Positions 1 to 8,033 of a stretch of 34,145 bases of DNA are shown piece by piece (positions within the stretch are counted from its first letter, which is position 1; every line of letters begins with the position of its first letter). Position numbers and translations under genes: made by a program. The stretch covers positions 1-34,145 of the forward strand of contig NZ_BMPQ01000013.1 in NCBI RefSeq assembly GCF_014647675.1, read 5' to 3'. This stretch comes from Streptomyces flaveus (GTDB taxonomy: Bacteria > Actinomycetota > Actinomycetes > Streptomycetales > Streptomycetaceae). The notes under the pieces are model-generated. The model saw only the letters and a program-made list of their open reading frames with translations. It did not search any database and was not told the DNA's origin.

Positions 1-129
1 GTCGCCGGTGAGCTGCATGCCGTCACCCGAGTCACCCGCGAACCGGATGACCACCCGATCGAGGCGGCGGACCGTGCCGGGCCGGCGTGGTGGCTGCGCC
101 GCCCTACTGCCTGCTGTGTGAACCGTCAC
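1..129 (-). CDS. korA: 2-oxoacid:ferredoxin oxidoreductase alpha subunit, N-terminal part (runs off left edge)
   Basis: Reading leftward from a GTG at 129, the frame stays open to base 1. After about 19 variable residues it gives RRLDRVVIRFAGDSGDGMQ and then LTGD, the hallmark N-terminus of the alpha subunit of 2-oxoglutarate/2-oxoacid:ferredoxin oxidoreductase in actinobacteria. This enzyme oxidatively decarboxylates 2-oxoglutarate to succinyl-CoA in the cytoplasm with ferredoxin as acceptor, and works with a KorB partner that would lie outside the window. Only 43 codons are visible. The GTG was chosen because GAGGGA lies about 8 nt upstream; a more upstream start cannot be excluded. The gene is divergent from the small SagB-like gene at 318. 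Confidence 0.82.
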   Translation of the reverse strand, partial: MTVHTAGSRAAQPPRRPGTVRRLDRVVIRFAGDSGDGMQLTGD

Positions 130-317
130 CAGCTGTCCCTCTTCTCGTCGGATGTCCGTGAACGCGGCTTGCCGCCGACGGCTCGCACCCTAGGAAGAGG
201 CCCTTGCGACCCGCCAAAGCCCGGGCGCATGTGAGAAGTTCACACGGGATCAGTGACTTCGTGGCTGTCCGGCGTGGTGTGCCCGCCGTCAGAATCGGCA
301 CGACGAAAGGGGACACC

Positions 318-968
318 ATGCCGCGGGTCATCGGGAGCCGCGTCCTTCACCTCTGGTCGCTGCACGAGGACGTGGCCGTCGAACAAAGGGACAGAGACGG
401 CGAGTTGGTGTTGCGCAGCCGGTTCGGGACCGAGCGGATCGACCGGCCCGACCCACTGGTGCGCGAGGCCCTCAGACGCATGGAGCTGGGGCCGGTCCTG
501 CTCGCGAACGTGATGGCCCGGCCGGCCGGCGACGGGAACGGCCACCAGGAGCGCTCCCTGCTGGTGCTGCTGCCGATGCTGGACAGACTGTCCCATCTGA
601 TCGTGCGCACCCTGAGCTGGGAGGATCTCCGCGGACCGCTGCTCTCCGTCGTCTCCACCAGGCGGGACACCGTGTTCACCCCGGTGTCCCCGTCCGCGCA
701 GCGGCTGATCCGGCTGATCGGTGGCGTCTCGCTGACCCTGGAGAAGGCCGGCTTCGCCCTGGACGGCCCCGAGTCCCCGCACCGGGTGCATCTGCACCGG
801 TCGGAGGCCATCTGGGTGGTCGGGCTGCTGGCCTGGCCGGTCACACCGTCGCACGCCTCCTCCGTGCTGCCGCTGCCGCCGGAGGTGACGTACGCGGTGC
901 TGAGCTATCTGGTGGCCGCCGGCATGACGGAGTACTGCGAACCGGTCACCCCCGAACACGGCCCGTGA
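318..968 (+). CDS. SagB-like N-terminal-domain protein (no nitroreductase domain)
   Basis: A 216-residue protein. The ATG at 318 was chosen because AAAGGGG sits 7 nt upstream; the frame is open further up but without a ribosome site. The order of elements resembles the N-terminal half of SagB-type thiazoline/oxazoline dehydrogenases: a short beta-strand/helix unit (LVLRSRFGTERI, residues about 28-39), a middle segment with LLPMLDRLSHLIVRTL, and then a second winged-helix-like unit in which VHLHRSEAIWVVGLLAW and LPLPPEVTYAVLSYLVAAGM match the usual layout preceding the FMN domain. The protein stops there, so no flavin-binding nitroreductase domain is present. It may be a stand-alone peptide-recognition domain or a remnant of a longer dehydrogenase. 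Its neighbour locus encodes a YcaO cyclodehydratase, which fits a role in peptide modification. Assignment is by eye and remote. Confidence 0.5.
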   Translation: MPRVIGSRVLHLWSLHEDVAVEQRDRDGELVLRSRFGTERIDRPDPLVREALRRMELGPVLLANVMARPAGDGNGHQERSLLVLLPMLDRLSHLIVRTLSWEDLRGPLLSVVSTRRDTVFTPVSPSAQRLIRLIGGVSLTLEKAGFALDGPESPHRVHLHRSEAIWVVGLLAWPVTPSHASSVLPLPPEVTYAVLSYLVAAGMTEYCEPVTPEHGP

Positions 969-1002
969 CGCACGGAGTTCGCGGGCCGGAGCCGGCGGCG
1001 GC

Positions 1003-1608
1003 TCACAGCCAGCCGGATTCCTGCGCGATCAGGACGGCGTCCACCCGGTTGCGTGCGTTGAGCTTGGTCGTGATGGTGGTCAGGTAGTTGCGCACCGTGC
1101 CGGTGGACAGATGGAGTTCCGCGGAGATCTCCGAGGGTTCCGCGCCCTTGGCCGCCAGCCGCAGCACCTCCGTCTCCCGCTCGGTCAGCGGACTCTCCAT
1201 CCCGCCCCAGGCGGCCAGGGCGAGCTGCGGGTCCACCACGCGCTGACCGGCGGCCACCCGCCGTACCGCGGACGCCAGTTCGTTCGGCGGGGCGTCCTTG
1301 AGGATGTAGCCGTTCACCTGTGTCGAGATGGCCCTCAGCAGGGTGCCGGGGCGTCCCATGCTGGTGAGGATCAGGATGCGGCAGCCGGGCATCCGCTCGC
1401 GCAGCTGGGCGGCCGCCGTCAGACCGTCGATGCCGGGCAGGTCGATGTCGATGATCGCGACCTCGGGCCGGTGCCGCAGCGCCGTCGGCACGATGTCGTC
1501 GCCGTTCTCGACCTCGCAGATCACTTCGATGTCGTGCTCGAGATTGAGCAGTGCCACAAGAGCGCCGCGGACCATGTGCATGTCTTCGGCCAGCAGTACG
1601 CGAATCAT
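1003..1608 (-). CDS. NarL/LuxR-family response regulator
   Basis: A 201-residue two-domain regulator. The receiver domain is residues 1-120, with acidic pocket AED (residues 7-9), probable phosphoacceptor D54 in IIDIDLPG, a conserved T/S in ILTSMG and the lysine in YILKDAP. The C-terminal LuxR-type helix-turn-helix covers about 138-201 (LTERETEVLRLAAKG, then STGTVRNYLTTITTKLNA). It is expected to bind DNA after phosphorylation by the adjacent kinase (1734-2978). The ATG at 1608 was chosen over an upstream in-frame start because the translated protein begins with the canonical MIRVLLAED and has GGGGGA just upstream. It lies 125 nt downstream of the kinase gene on the same strand and converges on the SagB-like gene. 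Confidence 0.9.
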   Translation of the reverse strand: MIRVLLAEDMHMVRGALVALLNLEHDIEVICEVENGDDIVPTALRHRPEVAIIDIDLPGIDGLTAAAQLRERMPGCRILILTSMGRPGTLLRAISTQVNGYILKDAPPNELASAVRRVAAGQRVVDPQLALAAWGGMESPLTERETEVLRLAAKGAEPSEISAELHLSTGTVRNYLTTITTKLNARNRVDAVLIAQESGWL

Positions 1609-1733
1609 CGTTCCCCCGTTTCCGTGCCGCGTTCTTGTTCCCGATGTGGCCGGACGCGGCGACTGTACCAACTGAACTCGGCCAATTTGAGCGGTGTTGG
1701 GGGCTTCTGGTGATGTGGGAACGGTCGCTCCGG

Positions 1734-2978
1734 TTATTCTCCGTCCCTGCCGGTGTCCGTCGGCACGACGGCGGTGCCCGCGGGTTCGGATACGGCGACC
1801 GGAGCGACCGCCCGCAGCCGGAAGGTGCCGTAGGGCCGGGTGCCGGAGTCGAGGCCCCCGCCGATCTCGCGCAGCCGCAGGGCCAGGTTGCCCAGTCCGC
1901 TGCCGCCGTGCTCGGAGGTGTCGCGCCGGCCTGCCGTGACGCCGTCGTTGTCGACCGAGAGCGTGACCCGTTCCCGGTCAGTGGTCACCCGGATCGCGCA
2001 CCGGGTCGCCCTGCTGTGTCTCAGGACGTTGGTGACGGCTTCCCGTAACACCGCCGCCAGCGCGTTCTCCACCTGTCTGCTCAGCTCCGCGGTCGCCACC
2101 TCCACCCGGACGGCCACGTCGGCCGCGTTCAGCACCGACTCCGCAGAGGTGACCTCCTGGGCCAGGGACATGTCACGGAAGCCGCTGGCGACCCGGCGTA
2201 CGTCGGCGAGCGACTGACGGGAGATGGTCAGGATGTCGTCGACCTCCTGCACGGCACGCTCGGGATGCGTCGGTATGAGCCGATGCACCAGCTCGCTCTT
2301 CAGCGTGATCGCGGACAGTCCGAAGCCGAGCAGGTCGTGCAGGTCCCGGGCGAAGCGCAGCCGCTCCCGGGTGACGGCCAGTCGCGCCAACTCCCCGCGC
2401 GCGTCGTGCACTTCCTGGATCACCTCCGCCAGATGGGACAGGGCGAAGACGACGAGGCCGGTCAGCAGCGTGGACTGGCACAAGTAGATCGAGTCGACGA
2501 GCCCCTGCCCGCCCAGCAGTGGGGGCAGGAACATGCTGAGTCCCACGGCGGTGAACAGGATCCACGCGGGCCGCGACGGCAGCAGGAGCAGCAGGGAGCC
2601 GGAGAGGAAGCCGCCGAGCGCCCCCCACTGGGCGTGGAAGACGAAGAGCGGCAGATAGGTGAGCAGGAACTGCACGCCCAGGGTCAGGGCCTTCTCGCGC
2701 ACCGGGCGCCGTCCGGCGCCCGGTGCGGAGTGCCTCATCTGGATCAGGAAGACCACGATGAGCGCCGCAGTGGCCGCGGTGGCCGTGGCGGGAGAGAGGT
2801 CCGTGCTGATGATGTTGAGCGCGGTGATGGAAAGGTAACTGAACAGTGCCACCCGCAGGATGACCCGGGCCAGCCGGGGCCCGGGATGCGTCTGGTTCCT
2901 TCGTGTACTCGTACCACCGGTGGCCGGTGACTGCCAGACCAGATTTTCATGCGGGCCATGACTTGTACTGGTCTTCAC
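1734..2978 (-). CDS. Sensor histidine kinase (NarX/DesK-like, HisKA_3)
   Basis: A 414-residue membrane kinase starting with GTG at 2978 behind GAGGAG. Residues about 36-175 contain four or five hydrophobic helices (for example VILRVALFSYLSITALNII and LTLGVQFLLTYLPLFVF). The dimerisation/phosphotransfer helix has RFARDLHDLLGFGLS with the phospho-accepting H214. The C-terminal ATPase domain carries an N box (LREAVTNVLRHSRAT), D in VDNDG and a G box GSGLGNLALRLREIGG. It would phosphorylate the LuxR-type regulator encoded just downstream. It lies 88 nt downstream of the YcaO gene on the same strand, so the pair may control, or be co-expressed with, the peptide locus. There is no large extracellular sensor domain; sensing is probably within the membrane. 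Confidence 0.9.
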   Translation of the reverse strand: MKTSTSHGPHENLVWQSPATGGTSTRRNQTHPGPRLARVILRVALFSYLSITALNIISTDLSPATATAATAALIVVFLIQMRHSAPGAGRRPVREKALTLGVQFLLTYLPLFVFHAQWGALGGFLSGSLLLLLPSRPAWILFTAVGLSMFLPPLLGGQGLVDSIYLCQSTLLTGLVVFALSHLAEVIQEVHDARGELARLAVTRERLRFARDLHDLLGFGLSAITLKSELVHRLIPTHPERAVQEVDDILTISRQSLADVRRVASGFRDMSLAQEVTSAESVLNAADVAVRVEVATAELSRQVENALAAVLREAVTNVLRHSRATRCAIRVTTDRERVTLSVDNDGVTAGRRDTSEHGGSGLGNLALRLREIGGGLDSGTRPYGTFRLRAVAPVAVSEPAGTAVVPTDTGRDGE

Positions 2979-3066
2979 GGACTCCTCTTTCAGCCGGGGG
3001 AGTTCGATTCGGATCGTATGGGAACGAAGTGAAGACCGTGGGGGACTTGTAGCGATAATCGAAGGT

Positions 3067-5385
3067 TTAGACGAACAAGGGGATGGGGTTCACGTGTTCA
3101 TATGCGGTGGGTCGTTCGAGCCGCCCGAGCGTGACCGGTATGTCGAACAGCCGCCCGGGGGCGAGCCTGGCCCAGAAGTGCCGTAGCCCGGGCACGATCA
3201 CCTTCACCACCGGCAGCTCCAGATCGGGCCGGGTCTGGTCCAGGACCAGCAGTTCCAGGCCGCGGGAGCGGACCAGTTCACCGATCGCGGTCACGTCGTC
3301 CAGCAGGTCGCCGCGCTCAGCGCGGGCCCAACTCCCGGGCGTACGCGGGGAGATCGCCGGATCCGGCACCAGATAGGGCTGGTTGGCCGTGGTCGCCGTG
3401 CGCCACCAGCGGCAGGCCTCCGGATCGTCGGTGCCGTACTCCGCGGCCCCCGGGCGGCGCGGCAGCACCGCGGGCAGCATCTGCCCCAGCTCGGTCAGCG
3501 CCCTGCGCAGCGCGACCCGCGGATCGAAGTGGGCGCCGAAGCCGAAGATCACGTCCTCGGGCGGGCCGCCGGGCCGCCGGGACAGCGCTGCCAGCACCGG
3601 AACGCCGAAGTCCGAGGTGAGGTCGAGTACCCACAGCTCGCGGCCCAGCCGCAGGCAGCCGTCGCGGAATCGGTCGACCTCGGGCGCGGCGAACGCGTCC
3701 AGGTCCACGCCGGGCTGCCGGGTGCGGTTGTACCACCACAGGGCCACCGCGTCCCTCTCCACCAGCTCCAGGAAGCCCTGGACCAGAGCGTCTTCGAGAC
3801 TGCTGCCGGCCGCGTTGCCGTTGGAGTCGGCGTGCAGCCCGTCCTCGGCCGGTGCGCTGTGCGAGAAGTACAGCATCGAGGTGGGCAGCAGCCGGTGCCG
3901 CTCACCGGTCAGGGACCACACCGGAGTCCACTCGGTGGGCCGGTTCTCGTCGAACGGCCGCGGCACGTACTGGAAGTGCGAACCGCGTGCGTTCCAGACG
4001 TCCCGCTCGGCGAACTGCCGTGCGTGGTACAGCTGGCAGTCGTTCGGATGCATGGCCGCCTCGCCGAGCGCACGCCACGTGTCGCGTACGACGGGTTCAT
4101 CGCCCTGCCGGGTCCCGCTGTAGCGCTCCACCGCCTCGCCCAGGGCGCTGACCTGAGCCTCCGTCGGGTCGAGCCCCTTGCCGCCGCTCAGCGCCCTGAG
4201 ACCGGCGCGCAGTCCGGCCAGACTGTGCGACCTGAAGGCGAGGTTGTGACCGGAGAGGTAGCTGTCAACGAAGTCGGGGGTGCGCGGGGCGCGTTGGATC
4301 TCCTTGACGATCCCGGTCACCGGGCCGACGAGATGGCCGTAGCGCTCCAGCATCTCCTGCGGCGGGGCGGAGCGGTGGCTGTTGCCTTGCTGCGCCGTCT
4401 TCGGTCGTGACACCGGTACGAACGGCCGGCGCACCGTCCGTTCGACGATCCCGGGATCGCCGCACACCGAGCACTGCGGGCGCCGGTGCACGGGGTGGGC
4501 GGCGGCGCGCAGCAGCATCGTGTCCACGGTGTGCACCAGGTTCTGTGACGGATACCGCATCCCGGCCAGCCACTTGGCCGCTTCCAGCACCGCGATGTGG
4601 ACCGCGATGGCGCGGCCCGCCGCCAGCGAGGCCGCGGGCCGCTTCGGCGGTCCCGCGAGACCGAGCGCCCGCTGCACCGGCCACTCGGAGCGGCGGTGGC
4701 CGCGCAGCCGTTCCGCCAGGCAGGTCCAGCAGGCCCCCTGGCCGGGCCGGAAGAACGGTCCGATCCAGGGGTCGGTGCCGCAGATCTTGGCGATCAGCCA
4801 CGGCGTTCCGCTAGCCCGGTGCCGGGCGTCCACCTCCGCCAGCTCCGGTGTCAGGTAGTCGTCGCACAGGACGAGCGAGAGGGCGGGGGCGGAGCCGGGG
4901 GCCGCGAAAGCGACCCCCGACTCCCGGCACGCGGTGTGGACCGGCTCCGGATCCACCCCCGGCAGCGCCTCCAGGGACACCGCGGTACCCGCCAGTTCGG
5001 CCGAGGCCCGGGAGCTGTCCAGGCCGGCCAGGTCCCAGTACGCGTCGGCCGCCGGATCGGAGCAACTGGGCGGCCCGGCGGGCGCGCCCGCCGGACGGAA
5101 GCCGAGCAGCCCCGACCGGGCGAGCGCGTCCAGGGAGGTGACGACTTCCTCGGCGAGCAGCCGGGGCCCGGCCTCGCTCAGCACCCCGCGGACGGTGCGC
5201 GTGCCGTCGAGCAACGGCGCGAGCACCTCCGCGGGGGTGCCGCGCAGCGCGGTGACGCCGCGGCGCGAGACCAGGTAGATGGCTTCGCCGGGAACCACGA
5301 CCGGGCTCAGATGGCGCTTGAAGCCCACCAGCGCGCTGGAGTCCGGGACCAGTGTCCCGGCCTCGTGTTCCCCGGCACCGGTCAT
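3067..5385 (-). CDS. Fused TOMM leader-binding (ocin-ThiF-like) / YcaO cyclodehydratase
   Basis: A 772-residue protein. Enzymes of this family install thiazoline/oxazoline rings on Cys/Ser/Thr of a ribosomal precursor, using ATP. Residues about 1-95 form a peptide-recognition-like winged helix (KRHLSPVVVPGEAIYLVSRR). Residues 100-320 are E1/ThiF-like with a structural zinc tetrad, CWTC (219-222) and CSVC (305-308). The YcaO domain starts near 370, with GGKG and SALGEAVERYSG near 400 and DSNGNAAGSSLEDAL followed by ELVERDAVALWWYNR near 520-555. The C-terminus is NPIPLFV, only a weak version of the proline-rich PxPxP tail used by many cyclodehydratases. The ATG at 5385 overlaps the TGA of the preceding 60-codon ORF (ATGA), indicating translational coupling. 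Frames open further upstream were ignored for that reason. Fusion of the partner and YcaO modules resembles the PatD/TruD and GodD arrangement. Confidence 0.9.
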   Translation of the reverse strand: MTGAGEHEAGTLVPDSSALVGFKRHLSPVVVPGEAIYLVSRRGVTALRGTPAEVLAPLLDGTRTVRGVLSEAGPRLLAEEVVTSLDALARSGLLGFRPAGAPAGPPSCSDPAADAYWDLAGLDSSRASAELAGTAVSLEALPGVDPEPVHTACRESGVAFAAPGSAPALSLVLCDDYLTPELAEVDARHRASGTPWLIAKICGTDPWIGPFFRPGQGACWTCLAERLRGHRRSEWPVQRALGLAGPPKRPAASLAAGRAIAVHIAVLEAAKWLAGMRYPSQNLVHTVDTMLLRAAAHPVHRRPQCSVCGDPGIVERTVRRPFVPVSRPKTAQQGNSHRSAPPQEMLERYGHLVGPVTGIVKEIQRAPRTPDFVDSYLSGHNLAFRSHSLAGLRAGLRALSGGKGLDPTEAQVSALGEAVERYSGTRQGDEPVVRDTWRALGEAAMHPNDCQLYHARQFAERDVWNARGSHFQYVPRPFDENRPTEWTPVWSLTGERHRLLPTSMLYFSHSAPAEDGLHADSNGNAAGSSLEDALVQGFLELVERDAVALWWYNRTRQPGVDLDAFAAPEVDRFRDGCLRLGRELWVLDLTSDFGVPVLAALSRRPGGPPEDVIFGFGAHFDPRVALRRALTELGQMLPAVLPRRPGAAEYGTDDPEACRWWRTATTANQPYLVPDPAISPRTPGSWARAERGDLLDDVTAIGELVRSRGLELLVLDQTRPDLELPVVKVIVPGLRHFWARLAPGRLFDIPVTLGRLERPTAYEHVNPIPLFV

Positions 5386-5564
5386 GCCGCGAACTGCCCG
5401 CTGCGCTCGGCCGCCGGGACGGCGATGATGCAGATGGAGAACATCACGGCGTCGCTCTGTCCGGGGGAGTCCAGATCCTCGATCAGCAGGGGGCGGACGA
5501 CTGCGCGCGATGCCTGCGCGGTCTCGTCGAAGCGGTGCGTGCCGGCCGAGATTGCGTTGACCAT
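5382..5564 (-). CDS. Putative TOMM/RiPP precursor peptide
   Basis: A 60-codon ORF with ATG at 5564; the sequence AAAGG sits about 7 nt upstream. Its stop codon overlaps the start of the cyclodehydratase gene by the ATGA arrangement. The N-terminal half is polar; residues 25-32 read PLLIEDLD, like the L-x-L/I-E-D-L-D recognition segment seen in leaders bound by cyclodehydratase partner proteins. A hydrophobic stretch AVMFSICIIAVP follows (39-50), with a single cysteine (C45), and then AAERSGQFAA. Heterocyclisable residues after the leader-like motif are few: S33, S37, S43, C45 and S55. No leader cleavage site can be assigned, nor can a known family name. Position, size, coupling and leader-like motif make it the best precursor candidate for the adjacent YcaO enzyme. 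Confidence 0.68.
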   Translation of the reverse strand: MVNAISAGTHRFDETAQASRAVVRPLLIEDLDSPGQSDAVMFSICIIAVPAAERSGQFAA

Positions 5565-5920
5565 GGGGAAACCTTTCCCTTGAGAGATGTCGAACGGCTC
5601 TGTCGGAAATCGAGCGTCTTGGTCGGTCGAACGGTTGTGCTCCGTGGCCAGAATTCTGCGAGTACCGCGGGATCACAGACAGTGCTGCAGTCATCAGTCG
5701 AGGGTGAAGTTTTCACGCCATGAGACGGGCGGGAGTGGCCGAAGGGAGTCGGGAGGGAAGAGGGTCTGGAAAGGGCCGGGAGGCGGGAGGGAGACAGGCG
5801 GGAAAGGGCCAGGGAGGCGGGCGGCGAGCCCGTGGCCCAAGCAGCCTTTTAGGGGGGCCGGCCAGCATCGGTGGTCACCGTGCTTCGTACCGCCTTCCCG
5901 GGCCGAGAGGAGGTCCGCAG
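5565..5920. promoter_or_regulatory. Divergent intergenic region with direct repeats (GTCGAACGG)
   Basis: This 356-nt gap separates the leftward precursor operon from the rightward DUF6059-like gene and must hold the promoter of the precursor operon. Two identical 9-mers GTCGAACGG lie at 5589-5597 and 5626-5634, 37 bp apart in the same orientation and just upstream of the precursor start, so they are possible regulator half-sites. The right half is a purine-rich tract (listed separately). No ORF with a ribosome site was seen in the gap. Confidence 0.3.
5722..5826 (+). repeat. Purine-rich G-tract region with a 20-bp direct repeat
   Basis: About 100 nt of nearly uninterrupted purine on the plus strand with many GGG runs. 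A 20-bp unit (GGAAAGGGCC, then GGGAGGCGGG) at 5768-5787 recurs at 5801-5821 with one extra A. Runs of this kind can form G-quadruplexes on the plus strand. It lies between the precursor operon promoter and the DUF6059-like gene. Confidence 0.55.
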
Positions 5921-6133
5921 ATGATCCGTACTGTGGCGCGCCACGCGATCCGCTTCGGGCGTGAGGTGTACCGGTCCCTGGTCGCCTACGGGCAGCTGTG
6001 GATGTACCTGCCGAAGGACCCCCCGCCGCCGTGGGGCCCACATCCCCTGGAACGGGTCCGCCCCGACATCCCCCTCACCCCCGCCGAACGGGCCCTGGAA
6101 CAACAACTGCTCGACCTGGACACCTTGCCCTGA
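5921..6133 (+). CDS. DUF6059-like small protein
   Basis: A 70-residue protein with ATG at 5921 behind GAGAGGAGG. It begins MIRTVARHAIRFGREVYRSL, continues with VAYGQLWMYLPKDPPPPWGPH and ends with PLTPAERALEQQLLDLD. This layout (basic N-terminus, tyrosine/aromatic patch, a proline run, and a terminal PLTPxERALxxQL) matches the actinobacterial DUF6059 family of small proteins of unknown function. There is no signal peptide or clear transmembrane segment. It is transcribed away from the precursor operon and stands alone: the next gene is a broken haloperoxidase 233 nt downstream. No function can be offered. Confidence 0.72.
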   Translation: MIRTVARHAIRFGREVYRSLVAYGQLWMYLPKDPPPPWGPHPLERVRPDIPLTPAERALEQQLLDLDTLP

Positions 6134-6366
6134 CCTGGCAGACCTCGCAGTCGGCCGCTGCGTTTCCCTTGAGCGGTGATTCCCTCCTGCTCGCCAAGGC
6201 CGAGTCAGGCCGACCCATAGGAGGAACCCTGCTTCGCGCATGTGCAGATGCGCGGATTGTCTGGTTCCGCGGAACGATGCCGGGACGGCCGGAGTCTTAT
6301 GGGTTGATTGCGATTCACGCGCAGCTCATCTCACGCACAACTCACGGGGAATACGGGGGTATTCGC

Positions 6367-7659
6367 ATGAGTGATCGTCGTTTTGCCGCGCGCGAGGCGC
6401 GGATCCGGGCGGCTGAGGCGGAGTTCCAGCGCCATGCGCCGGTGCACGCCGCCAACGGGGCGGAGACGGACCACGCCTTCGTCGCCAACTACTCCAAGGC
6501 GTTACCGCACAACAAGTTCGGAGAGGTCGACCCGGCCGCGTACCACCTGCTGCGCAGGGCGCTGGCCACGGGAAGTTACGAGGACTTCGAGCGGATCCCG
6601 CTCGGGGGCACCCGCAAGCTGACCAACCCGCAGGTCGGCGCCTCCTTCGACCTGCAGGGCCCGGACGCCCAGGCGCTGTCCGTGCCGCCCGCGCCACGCA
6701 TCGACAGCGCGCAGCACTCCGCCGCGGCGGTCGAGCTGTACTGGATGGCGCTGTGCCGTGACGTGCTGTTCACGCGGTTCGGTGACAGCGAGCTGATCAC
6801 CGAGGCGGCCGACGAACTGAGCGGGCTCGCGGACTTCCGGGCGCCCAAGCTCGACGGTCAGGTCACCCGCAGACCATCTTCCGCGGGGACACCCGGGGCG
6901 ACCTGGCGGGGCCGTACGTCTCGCAGTTCCTGCTCAAGGACATCCGGTACGGCACCCTGCTGATCCCACAGCGGCAGGACACCCTGGTCCGCCCGGTCGA
7001 CCACCTCACCACCTGGGACGACTGGCTGGAGGTGCAGAACGGCTTCGAACCCGAGCCGGACGAGCGGGACTTCGCCACCCGCCGGTACATCCAGACCCCG
7101 CGCGACCTGGCGCACTACGTGCACCGTCGGCTGCGGCCGGAGGAGTTCGGCGGCCGGGTCCACCTGCAGCTGCGCGGGCAGCGCGAGTACACGATCGACT
7201 CCGGGGTGCTGGACTCCGTCGCCGTCAAGCGGGTCTTCGAGAAGTACGGCAGCTACCTGCTGCCGCAGGCGTTTCCCGAGGGCAGCCCGACGCACCCCGC
7301 GTACGGGGCCGGGCATGCCACGGTGGCCGGGGCGTGCGTGACCATTCTCAAGGCGTGGTTCGACGAGTCGCACGTCCTGCCCGACCCGGTCGTGCCCACC
7401 ACCGACGGCACCGCCCTGGAGCCGTACACCGACCCGGACGTCGGGCAGCTCACTGTCGGCGGCGAGCTCAACAAGGTGGCCGCCAACGTCGCCATCGGCC
7501 GCAACATGGGCGGCGTGCACTGACGCTCCGGCTACACCGAGTCGGTACGGCTGGGCGAGGAGATTGCCGTCGGTGTCCTTCAGCGAGGCCAAGGAGGCCA
7601 CGCTGGAGGACGCGACCTTCATCCTCAGCCGCTTCGACGGCATCACTCTCGCCATCTGA
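6367..7659 (+). pseudogene. Vanadium-dependent haloperoxidase, disrupted
   Basis: Three consecutive frames together read as one vanadium haloperoxidase/PAP2-like protein. Frame one runs from the ATG at 6367 (GGGGG upstream) to about 6866. After a one-base shift near 6860-6872 it resumes as QTIFRGDTRGDLAGPYVSQF and continues through SPTHPAYGAGHATVAGACV and LNKVAANVAIGRNMGGVH, the vanadate-binding/acid-base histidine region. A TGA at 7521-7523 then takes the place of the Trp expected after GGVH, and the frame continues RSGYTESVRLGEEIAVG. A second shift near 7590 (one extra base) leads to EAKEATLEDATFILSRF, DGITLAI and a TGA at 7657. Intact members oxidise halides with peroxide and halogenate metabolites. 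With two shifts and one stop, the gene should not give a functional enzyme unless these are sequencing errors. Confidence 0.8.
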
Positions 7660-7796
7660 CCGCTCAGACCGACCGGCCTGGTGCCCTGGGATCCCTGCGG
7701 CACCGGCCGGCGGCCGTCATGTGCGATCCGCGACTTCGTACGCACTGGTTCCTGCGGAAACGCCGGAATCCGGGCTTGATGCGCACTGGTCGGGCC

Positions 7797-8010
7797 GCTT
7801 GGCCGTGCGCATTCTTCTCCAAGTGGCGTCGCGGTCCTGCACGCTCGCGGCGGTGACCAGCACCACCAGCAGCAAACCCGGGCAGTCCACGGCCACGTGC
7901 CCTTTGCGGCCCGCCACCTTCTTCCCGCCGTCCCGGCCTTGTCCGTCGGCGCCGACGGTGTCGGCCGCCCGCAGGGACCGCGAGTCGACCATCGCCGCCG
8001 TGGGCGTGCG
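7797..8010 (-). mobile_element. IS5-family transposase fragment
   Basis: A minus-strand frame reads RTPTAAMVDSRSLRAADTVG, then DGGKKVAGRKGHVAVDCPG and LLLVVLVTAASVQDRD. This is the recognisable middle of an IS5-type DDE transposase, where VDSRS holds the first catalytic Asp and the GKKVxGRKxHVxVD block follows. The sequence before and after does not match, so both ends are missing; about 70 residues of an expected 250-280 remain. No terminal inverted repeats were found. It is an inactive scar in the 536-nt gap between the broken haloperoxidase and the hybrid kinase gene. Confidence 0.75.
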
Positions 8011-8033
8011 GCTGCAGGCGTACACTGCTGGGC

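Noticed and set aside
5483..5716. 77-codon minus-strand frame overlapping the precursor candidate
   Set aside because: It overlaps the better placed 60-codon ORF in another frame, is not coupled to the YcaO start and has no leader-like motif.
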